Notes under the pieces: generated by a model
The model's input: only the letters and a program-made list of their open reading frames with translations
The model's database searches: none
Told to the model about the DNA's origin: nothing
From: Isoetes taiwanensis
Lineage: Eukaryota; Streptophyta; Lycopodiopsida; Isoetales; Isoetaceae
Assembly: GCA_021234155.1 (NCBI GenBank)
Contig: JAJEKV010000051.1
Location: forward strand, 5,214,698-5,278,697
Length of the DNA: 64,000 nt
Direction of reading: 5' to 3'
Part shown: one piece after another, positions 11,921 through 22,872 of the stretch
Position numbering within the stretch: position 1 is the stretch's first letter
How the letters are laid out: each line of letters starts with the position of its first letter
Program-made: the position numbers and the translations under genes

Positions 11921-12000
11921 AAGACTGGTTGGTCTAGTGGTAAGGGTGGGGGGTTTGGGGGGCAATGTCTAGGGTTCAAGTCCGTGGTAAACCAAAAAAA
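11921..12000 (+). mobile_element. tRNA-like head of a SINE (pol III A and B boxes)
   Basis: An A-box match TGGTCTAGTGG (11930-11940) and a perfect B-box GGTTCAAGTCC (11973-11983) lie 32 nt apart, as in tRNA genes and tRNA-derived SINEs. The intervening sequence is G-rich and does not fold into a proper anticodon arm by eye, so it is not a working tRNA gene. The body that follows (gtccaccaaacttggg...) runs to ~12,110 with no clear tail. Its right boundary is uncertain because it merges with the Helitron H3 5' region. Confidence 0.5.
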
Positions 12001-12151
12001 TTTTGTCCACCAAACTTGGGAGCTTTTGAGAGGCCAAGGCCCACGGACGACCCGGATCGCGCCACGTGGCGCATCCTTATGCGTCGATGGGGTGTGAAAT
12101 ACTCACGGACAGACAGACGGACGGACGCTATTCTTTTATAATATAGGAGGA

Positions 12152-13165
12152 TTATGCTCCATTATGGCGCTGCTTTCATCAAATGATAAAAAGATTTGAA
12201 CATTCTGTTTCTGATAAACTGACATATAAGCATTATCAGAAAGCATTGAATTTCTGCTAATTTTTTTTGGCAACAACAGAGGTTTTTGTATACCACATCA
12301 TCATCATCCTGCAAGAGCAAAACAAATAATTACGTAGACGTGATAACAAATAATTATGTAGACGTAGTTTAAAATGTATGAATTATGTAGACGTAGTTTA
12401 AAATGTATGACTTCTGTTGAAATAGATTTGTTTCAAATAAAAGACAATTTATCAAATGCCTTAGTCTCTCAAGCAAAACATTGGACTTCATTAGTCAAAA
12501 TAATGGAGTCAAAATAATGGAATTGCTTAATATTCCCTTGGCCATCATTTGTTAGTGTATTTGAAAAGAAGTGGAATGTTTGGATCGGTGGCCTTTTGAA
12601 GCTGGAAACAGTTTGTGTATTAGGCCTTACAACTTTTGCCTTAGAATGGTTTGTGCTCCAACTTTGTTTTATGTTCTGGATTGTTGGAAATAATTTGTTA
12701 TACTAAACCTTTTGCCCCACAGAATAGTTTGTGCACTAACATCACTTCTATTCTAGCAACTACATTTGTAGCGCCAAATTTCAGGGAATGTGGAATGCTA
12801 TATCTACAAAGGATAAGATTGAACTTTGCATGGAAAAGAAAAACATTGAATGTAATAAATAAATAGCTGAAACTCAACATATGTGGTGAGGAATTTACAA
12901 AAACGTTTAATCCCATCGGATGCAACTCAACATCTGTTGATTAAAAACTCAACTAAAAGTTGATTAACATAAACTCAATTAAAGGTTGATCAACATAAAC
13001 TCAATTAAAGGTTGATCAACATAAACTTTATGGACATGTGATTTGGATTGCATCATTGATGGTTCCTATATTGATTAAAGGCCCATATAAAGATTGTTGT
13101 AATGTGGGTTCTTAAAGTTTGATCAAGGAAAAGGTTAGATGCCAAGGAAAAATACAAGTCAGGAC
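12152..13165. other. Right part of Helitron H2 body, repeats only
   Basis: AT-rich non-coding DNA. Short direct repeats occur at ~12330-12410 (attatgtagacgtagttt, twice). Three 26-bp tandem units (aaactcaattaaaggttgat...) lie at 12945-12970, 12971-12996 and 12997-13022; the last two are identical and contain the palindrome gttgatcaac. No coding sequence is recognised. Confidence 0.7.
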
Positions 13166-13200
13166 ATTAGCCCGGCAACGCCGGGCACACGTTTACTAGT

Positions 13201-14250
13201 AGTCCTTATATAGTGTCGTGAGGCCACTGGACTTGTGTAGCATATGCGAGCTCCCCTTTTGGGTCGCTACAAGTAGGACATGCTGGTGTAACGTAGCCCT
13301 TTTGTAGGCTTATCTTAGTCCTATTACTATATGATACCCACACCCTGCTTATAATTGGCTTCATGGCCATGCGAGGGCATTTAGTTATCAATAGCTTTGA
13401 GCTGTACATATTTGTGGGCTCCAATGTCCCACTTTTGATAGCGGGTCATATTATGAGCCTTTTGGCTTGGTGCACCTTTCGGTGTGTGTCAGTCATCTCT
13501 CCAATTGCATCTGCCAGGTCTAATAATGTATTGTCTTATGCCATGAGAATGTGTATCGGGCGACCCCATCTTATCCTCCCGTCTCTTGTCCCCTTTAGTA
13601 CCTAGTCCACTTGCTCCCATTTCCAGTATAAGCAGGGCATCTGTTCCATATGTGTCTCTCATCTACAATTTCCTCCATGTCACAAAGCTTGCACAGCCTG
13701 CTTCCCCTCGGTATCATTGGCTTTTCCCATCTCCCTGTCTTTATCAGCAGTTTGTGGCAGCCGGTTTGAAATCTGCGAAGCATTTTCCTAGTCCTCTTTG
13801 TTTGGTTGCTATCTGTGTATATAATCTACTATATACTCCTTCCGGATTCATGCTTTCCTCATATAATTCTAGTTTTTTGTCTGGCTACATTTCAATCTAT
13901 GTTCTCACCATCCTGTCCCTAAGTTTGGATTTCTCCTTCTATAATATCTTATTGTCTACTTCTGTCCACAGAGTGTACCCCATCTTCCCTGCCCAGTCCT
14001 CCAATTCTGATATCCAACCTTTTTCCATATTCGTTGCCATCTCCTTGGAGGTCGTTATAGTTTGACGTATAAGCCTAGATTGCTGCCCCATGTTCCTTGC
14101 TAGGAATGCCATTAATCTTTCTAGCCCCAAGATTTCGAAGGGCAAAATTCCTGTTTCAAAGAGCACTATTGATGTTGGTGTCGATCCTTTTATCCCAAGT
14201 TCCCTGCATTGAAAATGCTTTATCATTTTCTCAACTTTGACCAAGTCCTT
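13201..14250 (-). pseudogene. LINE 3' portion: C-terminal region of the RT polyprotein, degenerate
   Basis: On the minus strand, 14244-13939 encodes a region typical of the sequence after the RT core in non-LTR elements (LGIKGSTPTSIVLFETGILP, then ARNMGQQSRLIRQTI). Next, 13783-13595 encodes a Cys/His motif: KTGRWEKP, then RLCKLCDMEE, then ERHIWNRCPAY, i.e. C-x2-C...H-x4-C. The same LINE C-terminal signature reappears at 35.2-36.3 kb and 62.1-62.5 kb. Several stops and frame changes show it is dead. The 3' end lies close to the Helitron array border at 13,199. Confidence 0.7.
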
Positions 14251-14735
14251 CAGTTTTTGATATCCAACCTCCTTCCATATTCGCGGCCATCTCCCTAGAA
14301 GTCTCTATAGATTGACGCACTAGTTTAAGCCTAGATTACTGCCCATATTCCTTGCTAGGAATGATATTGATCTTTCCAACCCCATATAACATTGCTGGTG
14401 TCACTGTCATTTTAAGCATTTGTATTTTTTTTTATCCCCCAATCTGTTATAATGTGCTTTGCACATACTGATTGCATCCTAGTAGTAGTTTTTTATTGCT
14501 ATCTGCCATCTTTATTCTAACTCTTTATTCTATTTTCTCTTTATTCCTGTCTTGACACTTATGCCTTTCTAGAGTCCATTGGTTTACTGCTCTGATTGCT
14601 CCCGGTTATCTCTACTATATATACCCAACTCTTTATACACCTTTGCTGCCAATCTTTGAATGGTCAAATGGCTCGACTTTCATGAAGATCTCTAGTATAT
14701 GCTATAATTGGTATTCATTTTTGTTCACATTGAAT

Positions 14736-15202
14736 GCTGATGTGGCTGAACCACTCTAACAGCTTGTGGTTTGATAGGAACTGACGGGGCATAACTGCTC
14801 TTGCAGTCCTAGAAACCCACCAATTTGACGGACACTGACGGGGCTGTGCCGCTCTAACAGTTCCGTTATCTCGACAATGGGTGCTGATGGGGTTAGGCCT
14901 CTCTAGTAGCAGCCCTTGAATGTCGAGAACTCTCTTGAATCGTCAAGATGGATGGGGCAAAGCCACTTTAACTGTCTTAAAAGAAGTAAGAAATATTGAT
15001 GTAAGCTGATGGGGTCAACTGCTCTGACAGCTTATGTTTATCTTTGTTGGTACCGGGGGATTGTCGTGCCCAAGGCTGTTGGGGCTATGCCACTCTAACA
15101 ACAACTCTAAATGTTGGTATTCACTAATATTGGTGGTGAGAACGATCTTGATTCACCAGCATAGACGGGGCAAAGCCACTCTAACTGTCCTAGTGAATCA
15201 GG
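14736..15202. repeat. Array of eight hairpins with conserved core and covarying stems
   Basis: Eight units share the core A-Y-G-GGGC ... GCC-R-CTCTAA, flanked by stem arms that differ between units yet pair within each. Units: 14736-14763 (GCTG/CAGC), 14775-14811 (TAGGaACTG/CAGTCCTA), 14828-14866 (ACGGacACTG/CAGTtCCGT), 14869-14928 (outer TCTCGACA/TGTCGAGA), 14945-14978 (AAGATGG/CTGTCTT), 14999-15037 (TAAGCTG/CAGCTTA), 15077-15103 (TGTTG/CAACA) and 15147-15202 (CTTGATTCAC/GTGAATCAGG). A short inner stem (GGC/GCC or GTGG/CCAC) is also kept, with wobbles. Spacing is irregular, 43-84 nt. The pattern implies selection on, or copying of, a structured RNA or DNA. Function unknown. Confidence 0.7.
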
Positions 15203-17778
15203 TATTGTTGGCATGTAATCATGAAAGAAGAGACAATTTTTAAGTATATTCCTACGTCTTTCGAAGCTTCTGTGACTTATTAACTTGATACATTCGATCC
15301 TAGAATTTTCCTTGTTATATGTGTCTGCATCCTCTTAGCATTTGATGGTACTGCTACATTTCTCTAATATCTCCATTTGCGATGCACTCGCCATGTGTAG
15401 AAGTCTAGCAAGTTCCACTATAAATTTGTTGTTTTTGCCCTCAAATCTTTGGACAAACATAGGCAAAATAGATATCTTTGTAGAGATCCTTTAGAAGCTT
15501 TCCACTGGCATAAATTTCACCTAAAATAGAGCTCCAGTTTAATAGTTAGGAGAAAAAAATCTAATAGCAAGTTATTGAAAAGCAACAAAACCCTAAATCT
15601 AACTGTAATTTTACTTCACCCTGAAGCCTTGGCCAAACATTGGTAAATTAGATATCATTGAAAAGATCTCTTCGAGAGCTTTCGAATGACATAAATTTCA
15701 CCTAAACAGAGCTTCTGTTGAAGAGTTATGAGAAATAATGTAATATCAAGTCATTGAAAATATAGAGGATGGAACAATCAGCCAATGAGACCTCTATTTG
15801 TTATTGTTTGCGTGAAATCTATGCTACTCTCTTATGTTATTCAACATAAAAAAAAAAACAAATAGAAGATGTGACTGGAGATGAAGAAGAAGGAGCTAGG
15901 GGAGCTGAGGAGGAGACACGATATTTTGCACAAAAGGTGCAACAAGCACATAAGCATATGAAGAGGAGGAAGACATATGATTCGGAACAGATAAAACTAT
16001 GGGAATAGAAGGAGTAGATTGTTTAATGTAATAGGGGAGGGTACCCACTATCAGCATAGTGGCCACCTATTGCGCAGCCCAATTGCGCACCTCTGTCCAC
16101 ATATTGTGCAACTCTAGATACCATCAATCCCTCCTTTCTTGCTCACCTATTGCTTCTGATGCTTGTAATTTTGTCCATCGATGTCAGAATGACATGTGGA
16201 TTAGTGCATATGAAAGCCCTCATCAAGGATTTTCTTTTGATATGCGTTGGCACAATCATCAAAAACAATTGACTGGGACTTGGTGCACAGTGGATGGGCA
16301 TTTGGTGCGGGAAGATGGGCAGGCAACCAACTCGGATTTTAAGGCTCATAACTCCTTCTCAAGAACTCCAGATAGTCTAAATTTTTCAATGATAGATAGG
16401 GTGAACTCATCCTCTTTCCAATGATGTCTCATTTGCTGAAAATTGATGCATGCGTCTAGAGTTATAAAGATTCTAAGTTTAAGTGCAGGATATATGGGCA
16501 CCCTCCCCTAGGGGGAAAATGCCTCTACATTATGAAACATATTGCTCAGAACCGTTACCCAGAGAAAGTTTATATTTGAAGAAAAAAAAGAAAGAGGACC
16601 ACTTTTAGCAACAACAGTTCTCGCTGAAATGCATGAACAAGAAGAGAGATAAAAATACGTGGACCATTGACAATCGAATGAGCGAGGTGCAGATCTAAGT
16701 TGCTAGCAATAACAATCATGAAGTCTGGAACTGACTATTCTATAGGAAAATCCTCTTGTGTTGACACTTGATGACTAAAACTATAGTTGTATAGGATAAC
16801 GAACAATCTATCTACGCAAAGCAAAGCCTTTAGGTGTTAAAAACTGCTACGTCTCTACATATCTGGAATTGCAGATGCTTTACGGAACTACTTGAAATAT
16901 CTAATTGTTTTGTTGGTGGCTTGAAATATCTAATAGTTTTGTTGGTAGTATATCCATCAAACGTCATAACTTGTAAGGTAGTGCCTTTGCTTATCCAGAA
17001 GAGCTTGAAGCAAATAATATAAGAAACATTGAACATAGGCATATCCTAAAGAGAATTAAAACAAATATAGTATTGCAACAAGATATGAGTAAAAAGAAGG
17101 GTTCTTAGGCTATTTCAGAAGCAAAGATAAAATGGTCGGCGGCAGTGGGTGGGAGGAATTTGTCAAAGGAAGAGATCTAAAAGAAATTCTCTGAATGGAT
17201 ATCAACAAGATTAAAGGAGCCGTGTGTCTTTTTACGTACATATTTTTTTAAAGGATTATATTCTTTTTTTAAGGATCTAGGGCTCACACTAAATGACAAA
17301 ATTTTGTGCAGGATAATGAGTCAAAGCCATGCTAAAATAATAATAGTCTTCCAATTGGCATATCCTATAATTGGCCAGAATCTCTTTCTTGACAATTCCT
17401 TTGCTAATTTCAGTTATTAAAATACCTGCAAAAAGTGTCCCAAATTCAACCAAACGAGTCCCAAAATTCTCATCAAGAATCATCCTCATTTTACATTGGT
17501 TTCTGTTTTTACATCATAATCATCCAAATTACATATCAGTTCAAGATCTGTAACGAACTCAAGGATCTGTTGTTAGATTTGTGCTCTGTAACTATACACA
17601 GGCTTCAAAATCTTGGGATACGTTGGTTCTGGAGCAAAATCCCTCGCAGCAAGAGCGTTGCACAATCTTGATCAATTTCAAGATGTGGGCAGTTTAGATC
17701 TAATCAAAGAACGAATAATTACACCAAACCCACATCCCACATTCATGAATTGCCTCAAAAATCAGTTGGATCTCGCCC
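15203..17778. other. Intergenic, 3' side of the MYB gene; no gene recognised
   Basis: AT-rich DNA. An imperfect duplication of ~150 bp lies at ~15420-15567 and ~15590-15755 (shared phrase gacataaatttcacctaaa...agagct). A short acidic/basic open stretch near 15870-16005 (GDEEEGARGAEEETRYF) may be old coding debris. A ~30-bp tandem duplication (cttgaaatatctaat...) lies at ~16888-16950. The MYB 3' untranslated region must start at 17778 and run leftwards; no clear polyadenylation signal could be fixed. Confidence 0.5.
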
Positions 17779-18963
17779 TTACACCACACTGATAGCCTTG
17801 TTTAATCCCTCGTTTGATGCAACAGATCCCGATCCAAATGAAGAATTTAAATGGAAAGCAGACTGTCGGGAAGATTGGTCAAGTTTTAAATTAATTTTGG
17901 AAGAATTGAGGCCCTGGGTTGGGCAAATTCCAAGGCTGAGCTGTGTCAGATCTGAAGAATCCTCAAGCCGGATTGCAGCGGTAGAAAGCTTAGCAGTGGG
18001 CTTGAAAATGTTGGAATTTGGAGGAGGAGATGGGTTTGCAGGTCGCCCAAATGGGATTTGTGGCAGTCCGAGCCAAAGGGGATGAATTGCAGAATCAATT
18101 TCCATGCTTTCTGCCTCCGTTTTGTGTGCCGGATCCGCCATATCCAGAGCTTTGGAGGTCGGAATTGTTGGGGGTTTGCTAAAACCTTCCGTAAATGCAT
18201 GGCCCAGTGTTAATTGTTGCAGCGGAGATGTTGGTAGATCGGAAAATCTCAGCGATGCATCCTCCATAGCTGAATTAGAGATCTGCACAAAACAGAATGC
18301 TATGTTTACACCCAAAAATAACAAAAAACAGAGTAGCTTTGCATGAATTTTAGATTCTTACCTCGGCAGAAATATCGAACAGGCTTGATCTTCGTTTCCG
18401 CTTGCTCAAATTGCTCTGTCTGATGAAATATTTCTGCGCATGGCTTGCAACCTGTGTCGGAGTTCGACTGGTAACGAAATTTCTTGAAATTCCTCTCCAA
18501 TCCCCTTTTCCGAGCTTCTGCAGCCCAATTAAGAACAATCTATGCTCATCTTCAGTCCACGGAACACCTAAACACCCCCAAAAAAAAGGGAAAAAAAAAA
18601 CGAACACAGTTTAGATCGCCGCTGCAACAAGAACGAAAAAAATCCTCTTTTGTTCCAGATTTGTGCAAATTTCTTACCCTTTTTCCTCTCTCGATCATTG
18701 CTAGACGTCTGCACCAGTCCATCGGAGACATACCCTTCTGCACCGGATTCGGAATGCTCAGGAGTGGACCCTCCAGTGTTGGGAGATCCAGCTCCGGCGC
18801 CGGATCCCGCTCCATTCGATCCATAATGCGACAGATTTCCCATGCTTACAGTTTTTCTCATGGCATTGTTTGTGAGTCGGACGCCAAATAAACGAACTCC
18901 TCGATCGGGGCAAGTTCTAGAATTGTGCCCATTGTTTCCACAATGCGAGCAGCGTCTAGCCAT
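17779..18963 (-). CDS. SHAQKYF-type (1R) MYB transcription repressor, KUA1/MYBS3-like
   Basis: Intact nuclear gene of three exons: 18963-18678, 18567-18362 and 18282-17779, joined by GT-AG introns (GTAAG donors at 18677 and 18361; TTAG and GCAG acceptors), giving 331 residues. Residues 5-18 form a zinc knuckle ([15 protein letters not shown]-x2-C-x4-H-x4-C). RLFGV at 24-28 is the R/KLFGV repression motif. Residues 96-145 are the single MYB repeat, with W99, W119 and SHAQKYF (137-143), followed by a basic stretch. The C-terminal exon carries EAR-like LxLxL sequences (INLKL, LSLG). Relatives bind TATCCA/I-box-like DNA and repress genes of sugar, light or senescence responses. The start MARRC matches the family; an in-frame ATG at 19002 would add 13 residues. 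Confidence 0.93.
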
Positions 18964-19127
18964 AGCCAATTCCGGCGATGCTGGGCTCGAAAAACAGGGC
19001 AAAAAAAATTTGAACAGAAGAAGAGAAATCGGGGGCCAAATTCAGAGCCCAGGAGCTTGAATTGAAGCGGGATGCTGCGAAAGGCTGGAATTGAAGGAAA
19101 AATCGAAGGATGAAGAGGGCCCAACAC
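18858..19127 (-). promoter_or_regulatory. Possible upstream ORF overlapping the MYB start
   Basis: An 89-codon frame begins at 19127 and ends at 18858, out of frame with the MYB start at 18963 and overlapping it by ~105 nt. If the transcript begins upstream of 19127, ribosomes translating this frame would miss the MYB start. No transcription start is visible, no TATA box is obvious, and the peptide resembles nothing known, so this remains a possibility only. Confidence 0.25.
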
Positions 19128-21960
19128 GGCTATGGCGGATGCGGCGGAGCCGGATTACAGAACCAAGATAAGGAGATAAATAAAAAGGGCAACTCCCAAC
19201 ACTGCAGATTCTGTTGAATCAGATCGCAGCCGTTAAACCCCGGCCTTTAGACGGCTGAGATGCGCTGCCGGATTTAGACTCTTCACGGACGGTTATTTGC
19301 TACTGGATCTGCCGGTAATGGCTGAAAGTTTCGGTATTGCCGCCGTCAGACTGCGCCGGTGAACATGGGCGGTGACCGCCGCATCCCGTTTTTACCGCCG
19401 ACGGTTGGCCGGTAAAAAGTCTTCTTGCGCCGTTTTCCGGCGTATTTTATCCATTTTAGGATAAACTAAAGCGGTAAATTCGAAGGTATTCCTACTATCT
19501 TAGGTTAAATCTAGGTTGTTACTTTGGACTCGTATATTTTATGTATTTTTAATATGGGTATGTATGTACCTAGCGTATATTTTGGGACATGTGTAGTTTG
19601 AACTAACCTTCCTTGAAGCATATGGATGAGTTTTGTTTTGCACCAAATTTCTACAGTGCACACACCTGGACGCAGAATATGCCCTCTTTTGTTGCTTTGC
19701 TCTGATGGAAAACGTGCAAGATCTTCTCTCAGACTCGACCTCTTACCTAGATCTCGCCTTTCCCCTCCCCTTTTCCTTGTGTGAATTCTACAAGATCAAA
19801 ATTTGCTTCTTCTTCTTCTTCTTCTTCTCATTCTCATCAGCTCCCCTAATCCATTTCTTTGTGTGAATTCTACAGGATAATGTTACTCTCTCAATCCCTA
19901 AATTTCGCCAGCCATATTGCTTCTTCTCAAAGTTGCTCCTTCTCCCTTCCTTTCTTCATATGGTCATCCGTCCCATTCACCGACATGCAATTTTTTCCCT
20001 CATCTATAAACTTATCATTATTTTATCAGCCTTACACGCGTTCCACCTTCTGTTGGCCCACAAGTCTAGACCTTCATCCTAGTTCAGTCCACGTGCTCGA
20101 CTCCAAATTCCTTAGGTACCATGCCAGTACGTGTTGATCTGGCGATCCATATGTATGTTAGATAAGAATGTTTGACACAAAGCCAGATTTTGAACACATT
20201 GAACTCTCAATGAAGTAAACACTTTAATTATGCTAGGCCTATGTTCGATGTTTGATGGTTACCTTATTTCCATATTTTCGATACGTGGACACCTTACAAC
20301 AATGTTTGTTTTGTCAAGATACTATCTTATGAAGACCTTTTCTATAAGTGAAGTATTTGGTTTATCTAACAACTTGAGTCCATGAGACACATGCATCATA
20401 AGAAATATTGCATATCTTGCCAAATGCTTGATATTAAGAGTCTTTGCACATGCTGTATCTTCATGTCTACATCAATTAGGTGTCTTTCAACATAAACTAC
20501 TCAAAGTAAATGTCTAAACGAACACCTTATAATATCCCTTCTTGTATTGGATTGGATATCTTCTAAAGCATATTCCGTAACCTTTCACCTTTCTCTTTTT
20601 TGTCGGCTTCCTTTTATTGTCATGACATCAGTTAGCATACCCATTCTGACGCATTCTATTACTCTAATTCCTCATTAACCCTAGGTTGTAACATATAAGG
20701 TTGACTCTAAAAGATATATTATTGAATTCAGAGAAAATACCCTTGACATATACTAGAGTTATCCATATTTATTGTTTCTTATATAACTTGTTTATTCAAC
20801 GTTTGTGCTATTGAGATTTTTTTTGTCACGTTACTAAAAGTCCAACCCACAAAGCTTAAATGCCATTGATATAGTGTTGGATATAGGCATCAACTTATTC
20901 AAAAGTAATTATTTAAGCCTTTTGTATATTGGAGGCTGAAAATGTCATTTACTACCATGTCTTCTACGTTCACACTATGTTCAAATTAATTATATCAGAT
21001 CGCTTAGTGTTTTGATGTTCATGTTGAGCAAGTTGATATTGTGGATGCATTTCATGGGCTTGTTAGCTGTAAGTGATGCTTAGATTATTTATGACGTCAT
21101 TGCATAATCAACATGTAGATGGTATTTGTGAATTGCACAATCATTCTAGAAGAGCCATTTTAGAACGTGCGAAAGATGTCCAATTGAACATGTGAAACTT
21201 GTTGACTTAAAAATAATGTAAAATAGAGATAGTTCTCAAGTATTTGAACTTGGTAAAACATAATACAAACACAATAAAACGACAGAGCCCATTTTTTAAA
21301 ACAATTATTTAACTCCAATAAATCCACAACAAGCACAAATGCAATTAAACACATATTGTTTCTCCAAAACTAGATCTATTATTACATCACAAGTGTGGAA
21401 AACTCAGGTCTTAATGCATTATATATATGTATTCTTATTTATGCAACATTGTCTACTAAAAGAAAATGAGCATGCGTGCGCACAAGTAGACTAAAATTGG
21501 TACACACATGGATTAAGAAAGTTTAAAGGGCATTAGAGCCTATTGTAAATAATCATGTAGGTGTGTAAAATATAATAACAATTTCTAAGATGATTTGTAG
21601 TCCAGGTGATTTAGTACTATTTGCAGTATAGGACATGTGTCTGGAATAAAGGGGTTAATTTATGACTTCGTATTTGCTCAACTTTTGGAAACCCAAAAAT
21701 CACTTTTAAAGACCCAAAATTCAAAGGTTGAACGACCCCTCAAATGTGATATTCTAGTGCAAAAAACATGATTTGCTATGTCACAAGGCTATCTGACCTT
21801 CATTCTACACAGAAATCATTGCTCACATCCTATTTTCACTCATTTCCTACACCATTATCCTTTGCTAAGACCAAAAGTTGGGAAGCTCAACTATCACATT
21901 TGAAAAAATTGATAAATTCCATCAATTTTTACCATTTTTAAGGTCCAAAATATCAGTTGG
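18964..21960. other. MYB 5' flank and intergenic DNA, no further gene
   Basis: The first ~500 bp upstream of the MYB start are rich in CCGG/CGCCG. Beyond ~19.5 kb the sequence turns AT-rich. A (CTT)n microsatellite lies at ~19806-19828. The phrase ttgtgtgaattctac is found at ~19778 and ~19859, a local duplication. Short open frames at 19633-20137 are low-complexity and match no family I know. Confidence 0.55.
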
Positions 21961-21974
21961 TCCGAGTTATGTTG

Positions 21975-22872
21975 TTAGGGACTTCAATGCATGCATGAGA
22001 ACAGAGCAGCTTTGACGGAAGACGTGCTAGAAGTCTGCACCGCAGAGACTATGTGGCCATGAACATCAGTGGGCAAAGTCCACCAAGTCACACGACATGA
22101 CAAAAAGCTACTTCAGATGTGCAACACCTTTGACTTGGTCATCTGCGATGGTTTGACACAATGGGCACTATCCACCATCTACATCTGCAGACAGAAACAA
22201 TCAGGGACGCGGCTCTAATATTGTGGACTATGCGCTGGTAGCTGAATGAGATCTGCATCTGATCATCCACTTCAAAATTGGCGTAGATGACGTACATGAA
22301 GTAATAGATCATCGACCGCTCTTCCTCCTAGCAGTCTGTTTGAACTATATATGCTCTCGTCCCCTGCTTGCCCAGTTGGAGCTGGACTACAACCACGTGA
22401 AACTTATCCCCAGATGCTCGCAACCGACCTGGAGGGAATTCTCCAGCTTTCCATGCTGCAGTAACAGATAGATCAGTTAGTCAAAGTCCTTGTGACTGTT
22501 GGCGAGAGATGCTTTGGCAGAAGCCGAGTGGTTTGATGTTAAATGCATGGCGCTCAAATGATGGCTTCGGCAGATTCCTAAACATGTTCTACGCTCCCTT
22601 GCAATCAAACAATACCATTTGTTTCTGAAAGGTAAGAAAACTAGATACATTGTGGAGCACTAGAGGAGAATGTTTTACCTCCTGGACTAGCACCCCAAGA
22701 CATTCTGGAGAAAGGTCCTGCACAAATCCTTGCATCCCAGAGAAAAGATCAGCCCTGACCAATGGATACAATATTTGCACCAGCTCTATAATCCTCCTGG
22801 GTTTCAAGCATAGGTACCCCACAAATGGGCCCGTTATTGGAAATCATAGAAGCAGACATCTATCAAGGCTTC
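21975..22872 (+). pseudogene. LINE 5' piece: apurinic endonuclease end and linker, split by an LTR element
   Basis: In the plus frames the sequence reads RDFNACMRTE near 21980 (the GDFNA motif of the AP-like endonuclease), then LLQMCNTFDLVICDG, then NIVDYALVAE, then VIDHRPLFL near 22308 (the SDHRPL motif). After this comes the linker that precedes reverse transcriptase. The reading frame is broken by several stops. At 22872 it is cut by the LTR element; the RT domain resumes at 34273, with GCTTC present on both sides (22868-22872 and 34268-34272). Confidence 0.75.

Larger units (their letters stand above)
9950..12151 (-). mobile_element. Minus-strand Helitron H3 nested in H2
   Basis: On the minus strand the element starts A|TCCTCCTATATTATAAAAG at 12151 and ends in a strong hairpin followed by CTAG|T at 9953-9950. 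The flanking bases A and T reunite as ...gaagaA|TTATGC..., the usual Helitron insertion site. The segment after the 5' end is rich in gtccgtccgtctgtc-like repeats. The body holds a tRNA-like head, a five-unit heat-shock element and a long CT satellite, and no protein gene. The ~2.2-kb size and lack of Rep/helicase mean it is non-autonomous. It has a different family of ends from H0-H2. Confidence 0.65.
7492..13199 (+). mobile_element. Non-autonomous Helitron H2, third unit of the tandem array
   Basis: The unit begins TCTACTTACTTAAAA, identical over 15 nt to the H1 start and directly joined to the H1 CTAG end. It ends with hairpin gcccggc-aac-gccgggc (13170-13186), 9 nt and CTAG (13196-13199), followed by T. 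The body of 7.49-9.95 kb looks like promoter or untranslated DNA (C/G-rich segments, repeated 'gaagcttaggagtcg' phrases near 8370-8940) with no convincing exon. It is interrupted by the minus-strand Helitron at 9950-12151. The right flank after 13,199 is LINE-derived sequence, so the array's right border seems to lie in an older LINE. Confidence 0.65.

Noticed and set aside
11921-12000. Functional tRNA gene
   Set aside because: Only A and B boxes are present; no proper acceptor, anticodon stem or CCA-side pairing could be drawn.
14736-15202. Hammerhead ribozyme array, suggested by repeated CTGATG
   Set aside because: The CGAAAC box and the cleavage triplet are missing in every unit, and the rest of the core (GGGGC...CTCTAA) does not fit.
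14736-15202. CRISPR-like array
   Set aside because: Repeats are imperfect hairpins of variable length with irregular spacing, in a plant nuclear context.
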